A stretch of 64,000 nucleotides of DNA, from the NCBI RefSeq assembly GCF_000701905.1, contig NZ_JNKC01000001.1:496001-560000 (forward strand), written 5' to 3'. Source of the DNA: Proteiniclasticum ruminis DSM 24773. Its GTDB lineage: Bacteria > Bacillota > Clostridia > Clostridiales > Clostridiaceae. The position numbers and the translations under genes were made by a program. The notes below the pieces were generated by a model. The model worked only from the letters and a program-made list of their open reading frames with translations. It did not search any database and was not told the origin of the DNA. Numbering within the stretch: the stretch's first letter is position 1; the number at the start of each line of letters is the position of its first letter. This document shows, piece after piece, positions 26,834-35,669 of this stretch.

Positions 26834-29281
26834 ATGAGTAAAACACTGATCATTGGTGGAGTCGCCGTCGGGGCATCTGCTGCGGCAAGGCTGAGGAGAC
26901 TGGATGAATCCATGGAAATTGTCGTCTTTGAAAAAGGACCTTATATTTCCTTTGCAAACTGCGGACTTCCTTATCATATCGGAGAAGTCATCAAAGAAAG
27001 AGACCAGCTGATTCTTCAGACCCCACAGGCCATGAAGGACCGATTTAATCTGGATGTCAGAATATTGTCTGAGGTAGTGAAAGTGGACGCAGAACGAAAA
27101 CTCGTCACAGTCCACAGTAAGGATAAAGGATTCTATGATGAATCCTTCGACTATCTGGTGATTGCACCGGGGGCAAAGCCGGTGAAGCCACCCATTCATG
27201 GAATCGACTCCTCCCTGATTTTCTCCCTGAGAGACATCAGTGACATGGACAAGATCAAAGAAAAAGCGGAAAAGAATCTCAAGGGAGACGCCATTGTCAT
27301 CGGTGGAGGGTTCATCGGTATTGAAACCGCCGAGAATCTCCACGAGCGCGGAATGAAAGTTTCTTTAGTGGAAGCAGCTCCTCATATCCTTGCCCCCTTT
27401 GACTCTGAAATGTCCATCCAAGCAGAACATGAACTGGAAGAACATGGTATTTCCCTCTACATCAATGATGCAGTCTGTGCTTTTGAAGAAATAGACGGAC
27501 ATATCCATGTGGAGCTTTCCTCCGGCAAAATACTGAAAGGTGATTTTGTTGTGTCAGCCATAGGTGTTGCACCAGACACGGCATTTCTTAAAGACTCCGG
27601 TATCGCTTTAGGTGCAAGAGGGCACATTCTTACGGATGAGTATCTTCGTACCAATTATCCTTTTATCTTCGCTGCTGGAGATGCTGCGGAAATCACAGAT
27701 TATATGCTGGGTGGAAAAACCGCCATTCCTCTGGCTGGACCTGCCAACCGGCAGGGTAGAATCATCGCCGACAACATCGCAGGGCGAAATGTGGTCTATA
27801 AAGGCGCCATAGGCACTTCTATTCTTAAGATATTTGATCTTACCGCTTCTTCCACCGGTATGAATGAACGTGTGGCCAAAATGAAAGGCCTTCAGCCTAA
27901 GTCCATCTTCATCCATCCGAATAATCATGCGGGTTACTATCCAGGTGCGACGCAGCTGACCATCAAGCTCGTTTTTGATGAGAACAGAAAAGTGCTCGGC
28001 GCTCAAGCTTTAGGGTACGAAGGTGTCGATAAATTCATCGATGTCATTGCCACTGTCATTAAGTTTGGCGGCACCGTGGATGACCTGAAAGAACTGGAGC
28101 TTGCCTATGCTCCACCCTACTCCAGCGGGAAATCCCCTGTTAATATGGCTGGATTTGTAGCGGAGAACACCTTGGATGGTCTGGTGGACCACGTGACACT
28201 GGAGGACTATGAGAAAAGCTTTGATCCAAGCACTATGCTGCTTGTGGATGTTAGAGATCAGGTAGAAGTGGAAAACGGTTCTCTGGAAGGCCGGATCCAT
28301 ATTCCTCTCAACAGTTTAAGGCAGCGTATGGGCGAGCTGCCAAAGGACAAGACGCTTTATCTCTACTGCCAGGTGGGCCTTAGAGGGTATATCGGTGCAA
28401 GAATTCTTCAGCAGAACGGATTTAAAGTGAAGAACATCACTGGAGGCTTCAAACTCTACAAAGCCATGCAGCCAGCAGAAAAAGATAGAGAACATACCCT
28501 TTCTGATGAACCGGCCGTCTCTTCAGTATCTTCTGAAACTGTAGAACTGGATGCTACTGGACTTTGCTGTCCAGGACCACTTATGAGAGTGAAAAGCACC
28601 GTGGACCAGGTGAATCCCGGAGACACCATCAACATCACAGCTTCAGATATGGGCTTTTATGAAGACATTAAAGCCTGGACCAGAAGAACCGGCAATGAAC
28701 TTCTGGATGTGAAGAAGGACAAAGGGCTCATCAAGGCTTCTATCCGGAAAGGACTTTCTGCAAAAGAAGACAACTTGACGGTTTCCTGCAGCAGCACAAA
28801 AAACGGAAATACCGAGAACATGACCATGGTGGTCTTCTCCGGAGACCTGGACAAAGCCATCGCTTCTTTCATCATTGCCAACGGCGCAGCATCAATGAAC
28901 AAGAAGGTCACCCTGTTCTTTACTTTCTGGGGGATCAACATTCTTAGAAAATCCGCACATGCCCCTGTAGAAAAGAACTTCATCGAAAAAATGTTCGGTT
29001 TTATGATGCCTAAGGGATCCAAAAAGCTGGGACTTTCCAAAATGAACATGGGTGGAATCGGCCCAAAAATGATCCGTTCCATCATGGAGAAGAAAAATGT
29101 GCAGTCCCTGGAAGAACTCATCAAAGCCGCCATGGACAGCGGTGTGGAGATCGTCGCCTGTCAGATGAGCATGGACCTTCTCGGCATCAAGGAAGAAGAG
29201 CTTCTGGATGGGGTAAAATTCGGTGGAGTAGGATATATGCTCGCCGAATCCGACGAATCCAATGCAACACTCTTTATTTAA
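26834..29281 (+). CDS. CoA-disulfide reductase / rhodanese / TusA / DsrE fusion
   Basis: An 815-residue multidomain sulfur-transfer flavoprotein. Residues 1-445 form a CoADR/NADH-oxidase-like reductase with FAD motif GGVAVGASAAARLRR, the single active cysteine Cys43 in NCGLPYHIG, and NAD motif GGGFIGIETAENL. A rhodanese domain follows (about 455-550) with catalytic Cys in LYCQVGLRGY near 512, then a TusA domain with GLCCPGPLMRV near 577, and a DsrE/DsrF-like domain (about 655-815) with a cysteine in VACQMSMD. The order suggests persulfide or polysulfide reduction with sulfur passed between cysteines. AGGAGG precedes the ATG inside the end of arsR. Confidence 0.93.
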   Translation: MSKTLIIGGVAVGASAAARLRRLDESMEIVVFEKGPYISFANCGLPYHIGEVIKERDQLILQTPQAMKDRFNLDVRILSEVVKVDAERKLVTVHSKDKGFYDESFDYLVIAPGAKPVKPPIHGIDSSLIFSLRDISDMDKIKEKAEKNLKGDAIVIGGGFIGIETAENLHERGMKVSLVEAAPHILAPFDSEMSIQAEHELEEHGISLYINDAVCAFEEIDGHIHVELSSGKILKGDFVVSAIGVAPDTAFLKDSGIALGARGHILTDEYLRTNYPFIFAAGDAAEITDYMLGGKTAIPLAGPANRQGRIIADNIAGRNVVYKGAIGTSILKIFDLTASSTGMNERVAKMKGLQPKSIFIHPNNHAGYYPGATQLTIKLVFDENRKVLGAQALGYEGVDKFIDVIATVIKFGGTVDDLKELELAYAPPYSSGKSPVNMAGFVAENTLDGLVDHVTLEDYEKSFDPSTMLLVDVRDQVEVENGSLEGRIHIPLNSLRQRMGELPKDKTLYLYCQVGLRGYIGARILQQNGFKVKNITGGFKLYKAMQPAEKDREHTLSDEPAVSSVSSETVELDATGLCCPGPLMRVKSTVDQVNPGDTINITASDMGFYEDIKAWTRRTGNELLDVKKDKGLIKASIRKGLSAKEDNLTVSCSSTKNGNTENMTMVVFSGDLDKAIASFIIANGAASMNKKVTLFFTFWGINILRKSAHAPVEKNFIEKMFGFMMPKGSKKLGLSKMNMGGIGPKMIRSIMEKKNVQSLEELIKAAMDSGVEIVACQMSMDLLGIKEEELLDGVKFGGVGYMLAESDESNATLFI

Positions 29282-29286
29282 CTCAC

Positions 29287-29327
29287 AAAAAAGGTTCAGC
29301 AAATCGCTGAACCTTTTCTTATTTTTA
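29287..29327 (+). terminator. terminator of the arsR-CoADR operon
   Basis: AAAAGGTTCAGC (29289-29300) and GCTGAACCTTTT (29306-29317) form a 12-bp stem followed by CTTATTTTT. Confidence 0.85.
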
Positions 29328-29467
29328 CACTATTCAAAAATGCTTTGGATCCTTTCAATGAGAATCCCACCTTAACAGAGTCCAATCTGATGAAGAATAT
29401 TCTTCAGGGACATCAGAAGCCCCAATCTCTTTATCGCCCCATGCTTGTTCTTTGAGAACGACGATCT

Positions 29468-30415
29468 TTATTCTTCTTCCTTCTCTTCCTTGTCCGAATC
29501 AAAGGTATCATCATTCATCTTGTTCTTCGCCTTTCCATTCTTGGAGCCAAAGATTTCTTTTTTCAGTTTCTTTCCAGTCTTCGTTCCCGCAAGTCCACCG
29601 ATTCCTGTTTCTCTTAGAGCCTCCGGCATAGCTTTTCCAATGGAGTACATGGCTGCCACAGTATCATCAAATGGAATTCTGGAGACTACACCCGCAAGCG
29701 TCATATCCGCCGCTGTAATGGCACTTACTGCTCCAGCAGCGTTTCTTTTAGCACAAGGCACTTCTACGAGGCCCGCAATGGGATCGCAAACCAGACCTAA
29801 AGTATTTTTGAAAACAATGGCACCGGCATTGAGACACATTTCGGGTGTTCCCCCCATCATTTCCACCACTGCCGCTGCAGCCATGGCCGCCGCAGAGCCG
29901 CACTCTGCCTGACATCCGCCTTCAGCTCCTGAGATGGTGGCATTCTGGGCAATGATGGCTCCCACTCCTGCGGAAGCGAAGAGCCCCATAATCAAGTCTT
30001 TTTCTTCTACTTTATGTTCTTCTTTCATGGTCATGATGACTGCTGGAAGAATCCCACAAGCACCTGCTGTGGGACAAGCAACGATTTTCCCCATGGACGC
30101 ATTGACTTCAGAACAGGAAAGCGCATAACTCATGGCTTTCACCATAACTCGTCCCGAAACACTCTGACCTTTGTCCAGATACTTTCCCATGCGGTACGCA
30201 TCTCCGCCAATGAGTCCAGAGACAGAAATGACTTTCTCTCCCACTCCTTTTGTGGTGGAGAACTCCATGACACGCAGATTTTCCACCATACGGCCATAAA
30301 CCTCTTCATAACTTAAGCCGCTCTCCTCCATTTCCTGCTTCAAGGTGAACTCTCCAATGCTGAGATTCTCCTCGCTGCATCTTCTCAGCATCTCTTTTCC
30401 GTTCTTTATATTCAT
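29468..30415 (-). CDS. sdaAA: L-serine dehydratase, iron-sulfur-dependent, alpha subunit
   Basis: Catalytic subunit of the oxygen-sensitive 4Fe-4S serine deaminase that turns serine into pyruvate and ammonia. The 315-residue product has cluster-region cysteines in CPTAGACGILPAV, GGCQAECGSAAAM, MCLNAG and LVCDPIAGLVEVPC. Its last 30 residues are unusually charged (MNDDTFDSDKEEKEEE), an extension beyond the usual family end near GLAGTKTGKKLKKEIFG. It follows sdaAB by 20 bases. With cysE and cysK about 6 kb away, serine is a metabolic hub of this region. Confidence 0.95.
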   Translation of the reverse strand: MNIKNGKEMLRRCSEENLSIGEFTLKQEMEESGLSYEEVYGRMVENLRVMEFSTTKGVGEKVISVSGLIGGDAYRMGKYLDKGQSVSGRVMVKAMSYALSCSEVNASMGKIVACPTAGACGILPAVIMTMKEEHKVEEKDLIMGLFASAGVGAIIAQNATISGAEGGCQAECGSAAAMAAAAVVEMMGGTPEMCLNAGAIVFKNTLGLVCDPIAGLVEVPCAKRNAAGAVSAITAADMTLAGVVSRIPFDDTVAAMYSIGKAMPEALRETGIGGLAGTKTGKKLKKEIFGSKNGKAKNKMNDDTFDSDKEEKEEE

Positions 30416-30435
30416 AACTCTTACTTCTCTCCTCT

Positions 30436-31152
30436 TTAGACTACAGGGTAATTGATCACATTGCTCGTCAGCGGAACAAAACGAACATGTTCCACAGATT
30501 CCACCTCTGTGAGCTTCTCAAGAACCGAGGGATCAACGTTCTGGTCCAGCTCAAAAATCATCATGGCTTCCCGTCCTTTCTGATCTCTGAACAAAGACAT
30601 ATATGCAATATTCACGCCGCAGTCATAAAGCAGCTTTGACACATTCGCCACAACCCCGGGCACATCTTTCTGTGTGATGAGAAGGGTGGGATAGTTTCCT
30701 GAAAACTGAATCTCCTCCCCGTCAATATTGGTGATTTCCACAGCACCACCCCCAATGGAGGAGCCTGTAACAGATACTGTTTTCCCGTTTTTCAGTACCA
30801 TATCAACCCGTACAGAGTTCGGGTGCACATCCCCCAGATCCTTCTCGTTAAAGGAAATCTCCATACCTTTTGCTTTCGCCATTTTCAGGGAATCCCTGAG
30901 ATTATCATCTGCGGGGTCCATCCCCAGGACACCAGCAACGAGAGCTCTGTCGGTTCCATGTCCTTTATAGGTTTTGGAAAATGAGCCATGGAGATAAAAA
31001 TGCACTTCCACAGGCTCTTCTCCCGCAATCCCCCGGGCAATCTTCGCCAGCTTTGCCGCCCCTGCTGTATGCGAACTGGAGGGGCCTATCATAATGGGTC
31101 CTATGATATCAAAAACACCATATTTTTTCTTCATATCTTCACTGTCTGCCAT
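30436..31152 (-). CDS. sdaAB: L-serine dehydratase, iron-sulfur-dependent, beta subunit
   Basis: Beta subunit of the two-chain serine dehydratase, 238 residues. It starts with the family signature FDIIGPIMIGPSSSHTAGAA and ends with an ACT domain (from about residue 163, TLLITQKDVPGVVANVSKLL). ATG 31152 has only a weak ribosome site; an ATG five codons later (31137), which gives the family-typical MKKKYGVFDIIGP start, is a plausible alternative. It heads a two-gene operon with sdaAA. Confidence 0.94.
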   Translation of the reverse strand: MADSEDMKKKYGVFDIIGPIMIGPSSSHTAGAAKLAKIARGIAGEEPVEVHFYLHGSFSKTYKGHGTDRALVAGVLGMDPADDNLRDSLKMAKAKGMEISFNEKDLGDVHPNSVRVDMVLKNGKTVSVTGSSIGGGAVEITNIDGEEIQFSGNYPTLLITQKDVPGVVANVSKLLYDCGVNIAYMSLFRDQKGREAMMIFELDQNVDPSVLEKLTEVESVEHVRFVPLTSNVINYPVV

Positions 31153-31199
31153 AATGATTCAGCAAACAGATTTCACCTGCCTTTTAATTTTGTCTTCTG

Positions 31200-32810
31200 T
31201 TAATAATCGTAAAACTGGCTTCCACCAATGAACTCTCTCAGCAAAGAATTGGTAGGCACCATCTGGTCGTCGATATCCTCAAAAAGCCTCAAGATGGTAA
31301 TAAGCCGCTTGGCCTCCTCATACGTGCTGCTCTCTTTCGGAATCTTCTCCAGCTCTTTCAGCGTATGCTTTTTCAGCACTGAAAGTTCATAAAAGAGTGT
31401 GGAGTTGAACATGGCATCCGCTTCCTCCTGATAAGGGAAGATGTTCTCTTTTTCGCCTGCAGAAACCGAAGGGAATATGAGTAGTGTTTCCTCAGGACTA
31501 TATCCTCTGGAAAGAAAATCTCTTGCCATACGTCTCAACTTTCTCACATCCGTTGTCGCAATCCGGCTGTGGTTGTCCAGATTGAGAACCGTCAGGGCGC
31601 TGATGTAGACTTTAAATTTCAATGCATTATCTATACCTGCAAGAAGCCTTGGGTTCAGTCCATGGATGCCCTCAATGAGGAGTACACCATTCTCCGGAAG
31701 TTTCACCTTAGTGGTTGAAACACCTCTAGTGCCTGTTTTGAAATCAAACTTCGGTAAGATGACTTCTTCTCCTTGGAGTATCTTGATCATATCTGACTCA
31801 AAAAGATCCAGTTCTATGGCCTCTAAAGATTCAAAGTCGTAGGATCCATCTGCCTTCTTTGGTGTAAGACGGCGGGGCACAAAATAATCATCCATGCTGA
31901 CAGGAATGGGCAAAAGGCCATTTACCCGAAGCTGAATGGCCAGGCGGTTCGCAAAAGAAGTTTTACCCGAAGAGCTTGGCCCTGCGATGAGCACGATTTT
32001 TACACCATTTCTTTCCTTAATGTCATCCGCGATATAGGCAATTTTCTTTTCATGGAGAGCTTCTGTGATATTCACTAGAGTTCTAGCTTCTCCGTTCCGG
32101 ATCTTTTCATTCAGATTCCCCACATAATGGATACCAAGGAGCCTGTCCCATGTGGCAGTTTCCTTAAAGATTTCAAAGAGTTTGTCCTGTGGCGTAAAAG
32201 GCCGGACCAGTTCAGGCTCCCTCACCGTAGGATAGCTCATAACAAAACCGTCTTTATAGCAAACCAATGAAAATAAGGGTGTATACCCTGTAGATGGCGC
32301 CATCTTGCCATAAAAATAAGCATAGCGGTCCAAAAGATGATACAACTTCACCTCATGGAACTTCGCATGAGCAAGCAGCATATATTTAGCTGTTTCTCCA
32401 TTCTCTTCAAAGAACTTCAGTGCATCTTCCAGCAGAAAACACTCTTTTTTTATGGGGTGATTCTCTTCAATGATGGTTCTCATTTCTTTTTCCAGACGGT
32501 GCAGCATTTCTTCTGTTAGAATCTCATCCCGTACCCAGCAATAAAGACCTCTGCTGATGGAATGGTCAATAATAAGTTCTTTATTGGGCCACAACCTATA
32601 AAAGGCAGCAACCAGAATAAAGGAAAGGGTTCTTTCATAGGTTTTATGGCCCACGTAATCTTCACGGAACACGGGGTACAGATTGTTTCTTCCTTTCAGT
32701 TCCTCAGTCAGCTCAAAATACTCTCCGTTGGTCCTTGCAAGAATTGGCTGCTGGGTGCCCTTTCTCAAACTTTTCAGTTCATTATAGGTATAGCCTTTAT
32801 TCTTCTCCAT
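31200..32810 (-). CDS. uridine-kinase-like nucleoside kinase
   Basis: A 536-residue cytoplasmic protein common in clostridia and related to uridine kinase/phosphoribulokinase. The N-terminal 270 residues include a threonyl-tRNA-synthetase-like second domain (HSISRGLYCW, with H and C positions of that fold). The C-terminal half is the P-loop kinase with GPSSSGKTSFANRLA near residue 283 and the substrate region VSMDDYFVPRRLTPKK. Family members are annotated as nucleoside kinases; the acceptor is not known from sequence. AAAGGAGG lies 6 bases before the ATG. Its gene is divergent from fba. Confidence 0.85.
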   Translation of the reverse strand: MEKNKGYTYNELKSLRKGTQQPILARTNGEYFELTEELKGRNNLYPVFREDYVGHKTYERTLSFILVAAFYRLWPNKELIIDHSISRGLYCWVRDEILTEEMLHRLEKEMRTIIEENHPIKKECFLLEDALKFFEENGETAKYMLLAHAKFHEVKLYHLLDRYAYFYGKMAPSTGYTPLFSLVCYKDGFVMSYPTVREPELVRPFTPQDKLFEIFKETATWDRLLGIHYVGNLNEKIRNGEARTLVNITEALHEKKIAYIADDIKERNGVKIVLIAGPSSSGKTSFANRLAIQLRVNGLLPIPVSMDDYFVPRRLTPKKADGSYDFESLEAIELDLFESDMIKILQGEEVILPKFDFKTGTRGVSTTKVKLPENGVLLIEGIHGLNPRLLAGIDNALKFKVYISALTVLNLDNHSRIATTDVRKLRRMARDFLSRGYSPEETLLIFPSVSAGEKENIFPYQEEADAMFNSTLFYELSVLKKHTLKELEKIPKESSTYEEAKRLITILRLFEDIDDQMVPTNSLLREFIGGSQFYDY

Positions 32811-33027
32811 AAGCTTCCTCCTTTATGCCTTGTGAGGTCATTTGACACATTCACGCTCTATCCTCTTCATTATAGGTGAAAACACTGAAAATGGCATCAT
32901 AATCTTCCTATGCAGCTGCAGCACCGTAAACCATTTCACTTGAAATTCAATTGTTACCATTCCTTGAATCTGTTTTATGATATGGTTTCATACGTAAAAA
33001 TGCTATATAATAGAAGGAGAGTTTAGA

Positions 33028-33045
33028 ATGATTTTACCTCAATGA
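33028..33045 (+). CDS. possible 5-codon leader ORF (MILPQ)
   Basis: Upstream of fba, GGAG (33015-33018) precedes ATG ATT TTA CCT CAA TGA. A TATAAT at 33006-33011 lies so close that this ORF and transcript start may nearly coincide, so either the promoter or the ORF call could be wrong. The fba start is 57 bases further on. Confidence 0.2.
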   Translation: MILPQ

Positions 33046-33102
33046 GATGAAAGAGTCCCTAAACACAGTATCCAAAAGATAAACTGAAAGGTGGTTGTAT
33101 TA

Positions 33103-34029
33103 ATGGCATTAGTCACAACAACAGAAATGTTCAAGAAAGCCTATGAGGGCAAGTATGCGATTGGCGCATTCAACATCAACAATATGGAGATCATTCAGGG
33201 AATCGTTGATGCCTGCAAAGTGAAGAACTCTGCAGTAATTCTTCAGGTTTCCAAGGGTGCAATGAAATATGCCGGACCAAGATATCTGAAAGCCATGGTA
33301 GATGCTGCAGTAGCTGAAACCGGTCTTGATATCGCACTTCATCTGGACCACGGCCCAGATCTTGCCACAGTGAAGGAAGCCATCGATGCTGGATTCACTT
33401 CTGTGATGATCGACGGATCCCATCTGGATTTCGAAGAAAACGTAAAAATCACGAAGGAAGTTGTAGAGTACGCACACTCCAAGGGCGTTGTTGTTGAAGC
33501 GGAACTCGGGATCCTCGCTGGTGTGGAAGATGATGTTCATGCAGAAGAGCACGTGTATACCGATCCTGACCAGGCTGTTGAATTTGTGGAAAGAACTGGT
33601 GTAGATTCACTTGCCATCGCCATCGGTACTTCCCATGGTGCATTCAAGTTTGCTGGAAAGCCTGATCTGAAGTTCCATATTCTGGAAGAAATCCAGAAGA
33701 GACTTCCAGGATTCCCAATAGTTCTTCACGGTGCATCCGCTGTCAGCCAGGAACACGTTGCTATGTGCAATGAGTTCGGTGGAAACATCAAGGGCGCACA
33801 GGGTATTCCAGTAGACATGCTGAGAAAAGCATCTGCTATGGCAGTTTGCAAGATCAATATGGACACAGACATCCGTCTTGCCATGACCGCATCCATCCGT
33901 AAGGCGTTTGCTGATAAGCCAGATGGTTTTGACCCAAGAGGATATCTTGGTGCTGCAAGAAAAGAGATTCAAGCTCTTGTTGAAAAGAAAATTGATGAAG
34001 TTCTTGGTTCAGCAAACTCCATGAACTAA
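33103..34029 (+). CDS. fba: class II fructose-1,6-bisphosphate aldolase
   Basis: Zinc-dependent aldolase of glycolysis and gluconeogenesis, splitting fructose 1,6-bisphosphate into DHAP and glyceraldehyde 3-phosphate. The 308-residue product has the family motifs AIGAFNINNMEIIQG, the metal-binding histidine in ALHLDHGPD, the EAELGILAGVED loop, and the phosphate/substrate region VLHGASAV and KINMDTDIR. ATG 33103 follows AAAGGTGG by 8 bases; the upstream GTG codons of the open frame are not needed. It is a single-gene unit with a strong terminator. Confidence 0.96.
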   Translation: MALVTTTEMFKKAYEGKYAIGAFNINNMEIIQGIVDACKVKNSAVILQVSKGAMKYAGPRYLKAMVDAAVAETGLDIALHLDHGPDLATVKEAIDAGFTSVMIDGSHLDFEENVKITKEVVEYAHSKGVVVEAELGILAGVEDDVHAEEHVYTDPDQAVEFVERTGVDSLAIAIGTSHGAFKFAGKPDLKFHILEEIQKRLPGFPIVLHGASAVSQEHVAMCNEFGGNIKGAQGIPVDMLRKASAMAVCKINMDTDIRLAMTASIRKAFADKPDGFDPRGYLGAARKEIQALVEKKIDEVLGSANSMN

Positions 34030-34055
34030 TCACCAACCCGTTTCAGTATAAGAGG

Positions 34056-34088
34056 CAGGACTCCCCTAAAAAGGAGTCCTGTTTTTTT
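34056..34088 (+). terminator. fba terminator
   Basis: CAGGACTCC (34056-34064) and GGAGTCCTG (34073-34081) followed by seven T. Confidence 0.9.
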
Positions 34089-34167
34089 CTAGGGTTCCAC
34101 CTTTTTCCCTATATAACCCATAAAACAGGCCACTAAAATATGTCTTCCGTTCACTCAAGACGAATAA

Positions 34168-34213
34168 AAAAGAGCTGCAGTTCACCAATCTCTCGATGAA
34201 CTGCAGCTCTTTT
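34168..34213. terminator. bidirectional terminator
   Basis: A perfect 17-bp stem (34168-34184 with 34197-34213). T-runs follow on the plus strand (eight T) and on the minus strand (TTTTTTATT). On the minus strand it closes the small-ORF unit at 34233-34595. Confidence 0.85.
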
Positions 34214-34232
34214 TTTTCTCTTCCCAGGTACC

Positions 34233-34376
34233 TTACAACCGTTCGTACAGGGACATCTTCTGTTTCTTCACCTTCTGACTTAGAAAGAAGGCTTTATCTT
34301 TTGTCTGTTTCCACAGATTCTGTGGCATTTGTTCATGCCATATGTCTATGGATTCTCTTTTGTTAGAGGATTCAAT
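34233..34376 (-). other. open frame continuing in frame after the upstream TAG
   Basis: After the TAG that ends the small gene at 34401, the same frame stays open for 55 codons to a TAA (34233-34235), only about 20 bases before the terminator. The translation is Lys-rich and hydrophilic (for example IDIWHEQMPQNLWKQTKDKA). AGAGGG lies 9 bases before an ATT codon at 34376, which could act as a rare start; the first ATG is at 34328. It could be a second small gene, the second half of a gene broken by a nonsense codon, or chance. Confidence 0.3.
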
Positions 34377-34400
34377 CTTTTTGTTCCCTCTTTTGAAGTC

Positions 34401-34595
34401 CTATAAACTTCCTGCAGTCAGCTGGATTTTTTCGAGCTTGTGCTTTATATTAAAAAACTCATTTTCTAGAATATTGATCTTCTGTTCAATCAGATTCCTG
34501 TTGGTTTCCTTAACTGCAGCACCAAGTTCTTTAGATAGTATGCTCAGTTCATCACTGATGGCATAAATCCTTTTTGTAGCTTCATATGCGTTCAT
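34401..34595 (-). CDS. small predicted coiled-coil protein
   Basis: A 64-residue, mostly helical protein with heptad-like patterning (ISDELSILSKELGAAVKETN, NILENEFFNIKHKLEKIQLT). No family is recognised. GAGGTG lies 6 bases before ATG 34595, supporting translation. The frame stays open after its TAG (see the adjoining entry), so the original product may have been about 120 residues long. It lies alone between the fba and CYTH genes, on the opposite strand. Confidence 0.6.
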   Translation of the reverse strand: MNAYEATKRIYAISDELSILSKELGAAVKETNRNLIEQKINILENEFFNIKHKLEKIQLTAGSL

Positions 34596-34738
34596 ATTCT
34601 ACACCTCACTTAATGACATTTTCTCTAAGGCCCGTGGGAGATTCTCTTAAAACCTGGTACATACTGTACCTCTTAAAGGAATAAATGTATAATAGCTTCA
34701 ACAAGGTTATTTCCTTGTTACAACTGCATTTTAGACTT

Positions 34739-34772
34739 ACTTATGTAAACAGTCAAGGTTGTTTACATAAGT
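34739..34772. repeat. 13-bp-arm inverted repeat
   Basis: ACTTATGTAAACA (34739-34751) and TGTTTACATAAGT (34760-34772) are perfect arms around 8 bases. No T-run follows, so it is not a normal terminator. A smaller stem, AACAAGG/CCTTGTT, lies just before it (34700-34718), and ATGGTA/TACCAT lies after it. The 360-base gap 34596-34956 otherwise holds no gene I can support. Confidence 0.6.
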
Positions 34773-34956
34773 TTATGACAATGGTTTATGAAACTGTTTC
34801 AATACTTTGGATTTGCTATGGTAAAGGATACCATTTTACGGCTTTTTTCCATTTTTGAAATATGAAAGCCTTCAGCAAATGCATCGTCATGCATAAGAAA
34901 ACCATTGGGACCAAACATATGTAATGTTTTCAAAAATATACGCAAAGGAGACAATT

Positions 34957-35514
34957 ATGGAACTGGAAGTAAAAATATTGGACATCAACATTGAGAGGAT
35001 TCGCCGCATCATGAAAGGTGCTGGTGCTGTTCTTGTGAAGAATGAGCTGCAGGAAAACTATATTCATGACTTCCCGGACAGAAGACTTTTGAACCAGAAT
35101 GGATATGCAAGAATCCGCTTTGTGAAGGATCAGGAAACCGGTGAAGAGAAAGTCTTCATGACCACAAAAAAACTCATTTCAAGAGACGTCTATAAGAAGA
35201 TGGACGAACATGAAACCCTCATCGAAAGCAAAGAGGTTGGACTTGGTATTTTCAATGCCCTAGGACTGGAGCTTCTGGAAAACGTAAAAAAATCCAGAGA
35301 AAGCTATCAGTATAAAAATACTCTGGTTGAAATAGATGTCAATGAGAAGACCTATGTGCCTTTTCCTTACCTGGAAGTGGAGAGCACATCTGAAGAGGAA
35401 CTGGAGGAAGTGGTCACGCTTCTCGGCTACACCATGGAGGACACCTCCGCTCTCAGTATCCATGAAATCCTAAAAGCAAGAGGAATCACACCAAACTCAC
35501 CCGAGGGACTTTAG
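34957..35514 (+). CDS. CYTH domain protein (adenylate cyclase class IV / triphosphatase-like)
   Basis: A 185-residue protein with a CYTH triphosphate-tunnel fold. The N-terminal signature MELEVKILDIN supplies the ExExK motif; further charged strands follow in NGYARIRFVKD, KVFMTTKKL and RESYQYKNTLVEIDVNE, with YLEVESTSEEELEEV near the C-terminus. CYTH members include class IV adenylate cyclases, thiamine triphosphatases and inorganic triphosphatases, and sequence alone does not decide among them. ATG 34957 has AAAGGAG about 7 bases upstream, so the longer frame from 34924 is not used. Confidence 0.85.
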   Translation: MELEVKILDINIERIRRIMKGAGAVLVKNELQENYIHDFPDRRLLNQNGYARIRFVKDQETGEEKVFMTTKKLISRDVYKKMDEHETLIESKEVGLGIFNALGLELLENVKKSRESYQYKNTLVEIDVNEKTYVPFPYLEVESTSEEELEEVVTLLGYTMEDTSALSIHEILKARGITPNSPEGL

Positions 35515-35634
35515 GCTGTTACGATAGAGTCTCCTCAAGATTTCACTCACTCTGTATGGTGGGTGTATAGCACACACCTGGGAAGATATGAGAGAAGGGA
35601 TAGTAGAAGACTGCCCTCCTGATTCTATTTGACG

Positions 35635-35663
35635 TTGACAATTCACCGCTGATTCTTTATAAT
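35635..35663 (+). promoter_or_regulatory. leuS promoter
   Basis: TTGACA (35635-35640), 17-base spacer, TATAAT (35658-35663), a consensus sigma-A promoter upstream of the T-box leader. Confidence 0.85.
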
Positions 35664-35669
35664 CTCGTT

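Noticed and set aside
26585-27343. 252-codon minus-strand ORF
   Set aside because: It is antisense to the arsR and CoADR genes, which have clear motifs, and its composition (many His, Phe, Cys) is typical of a shadow frame.
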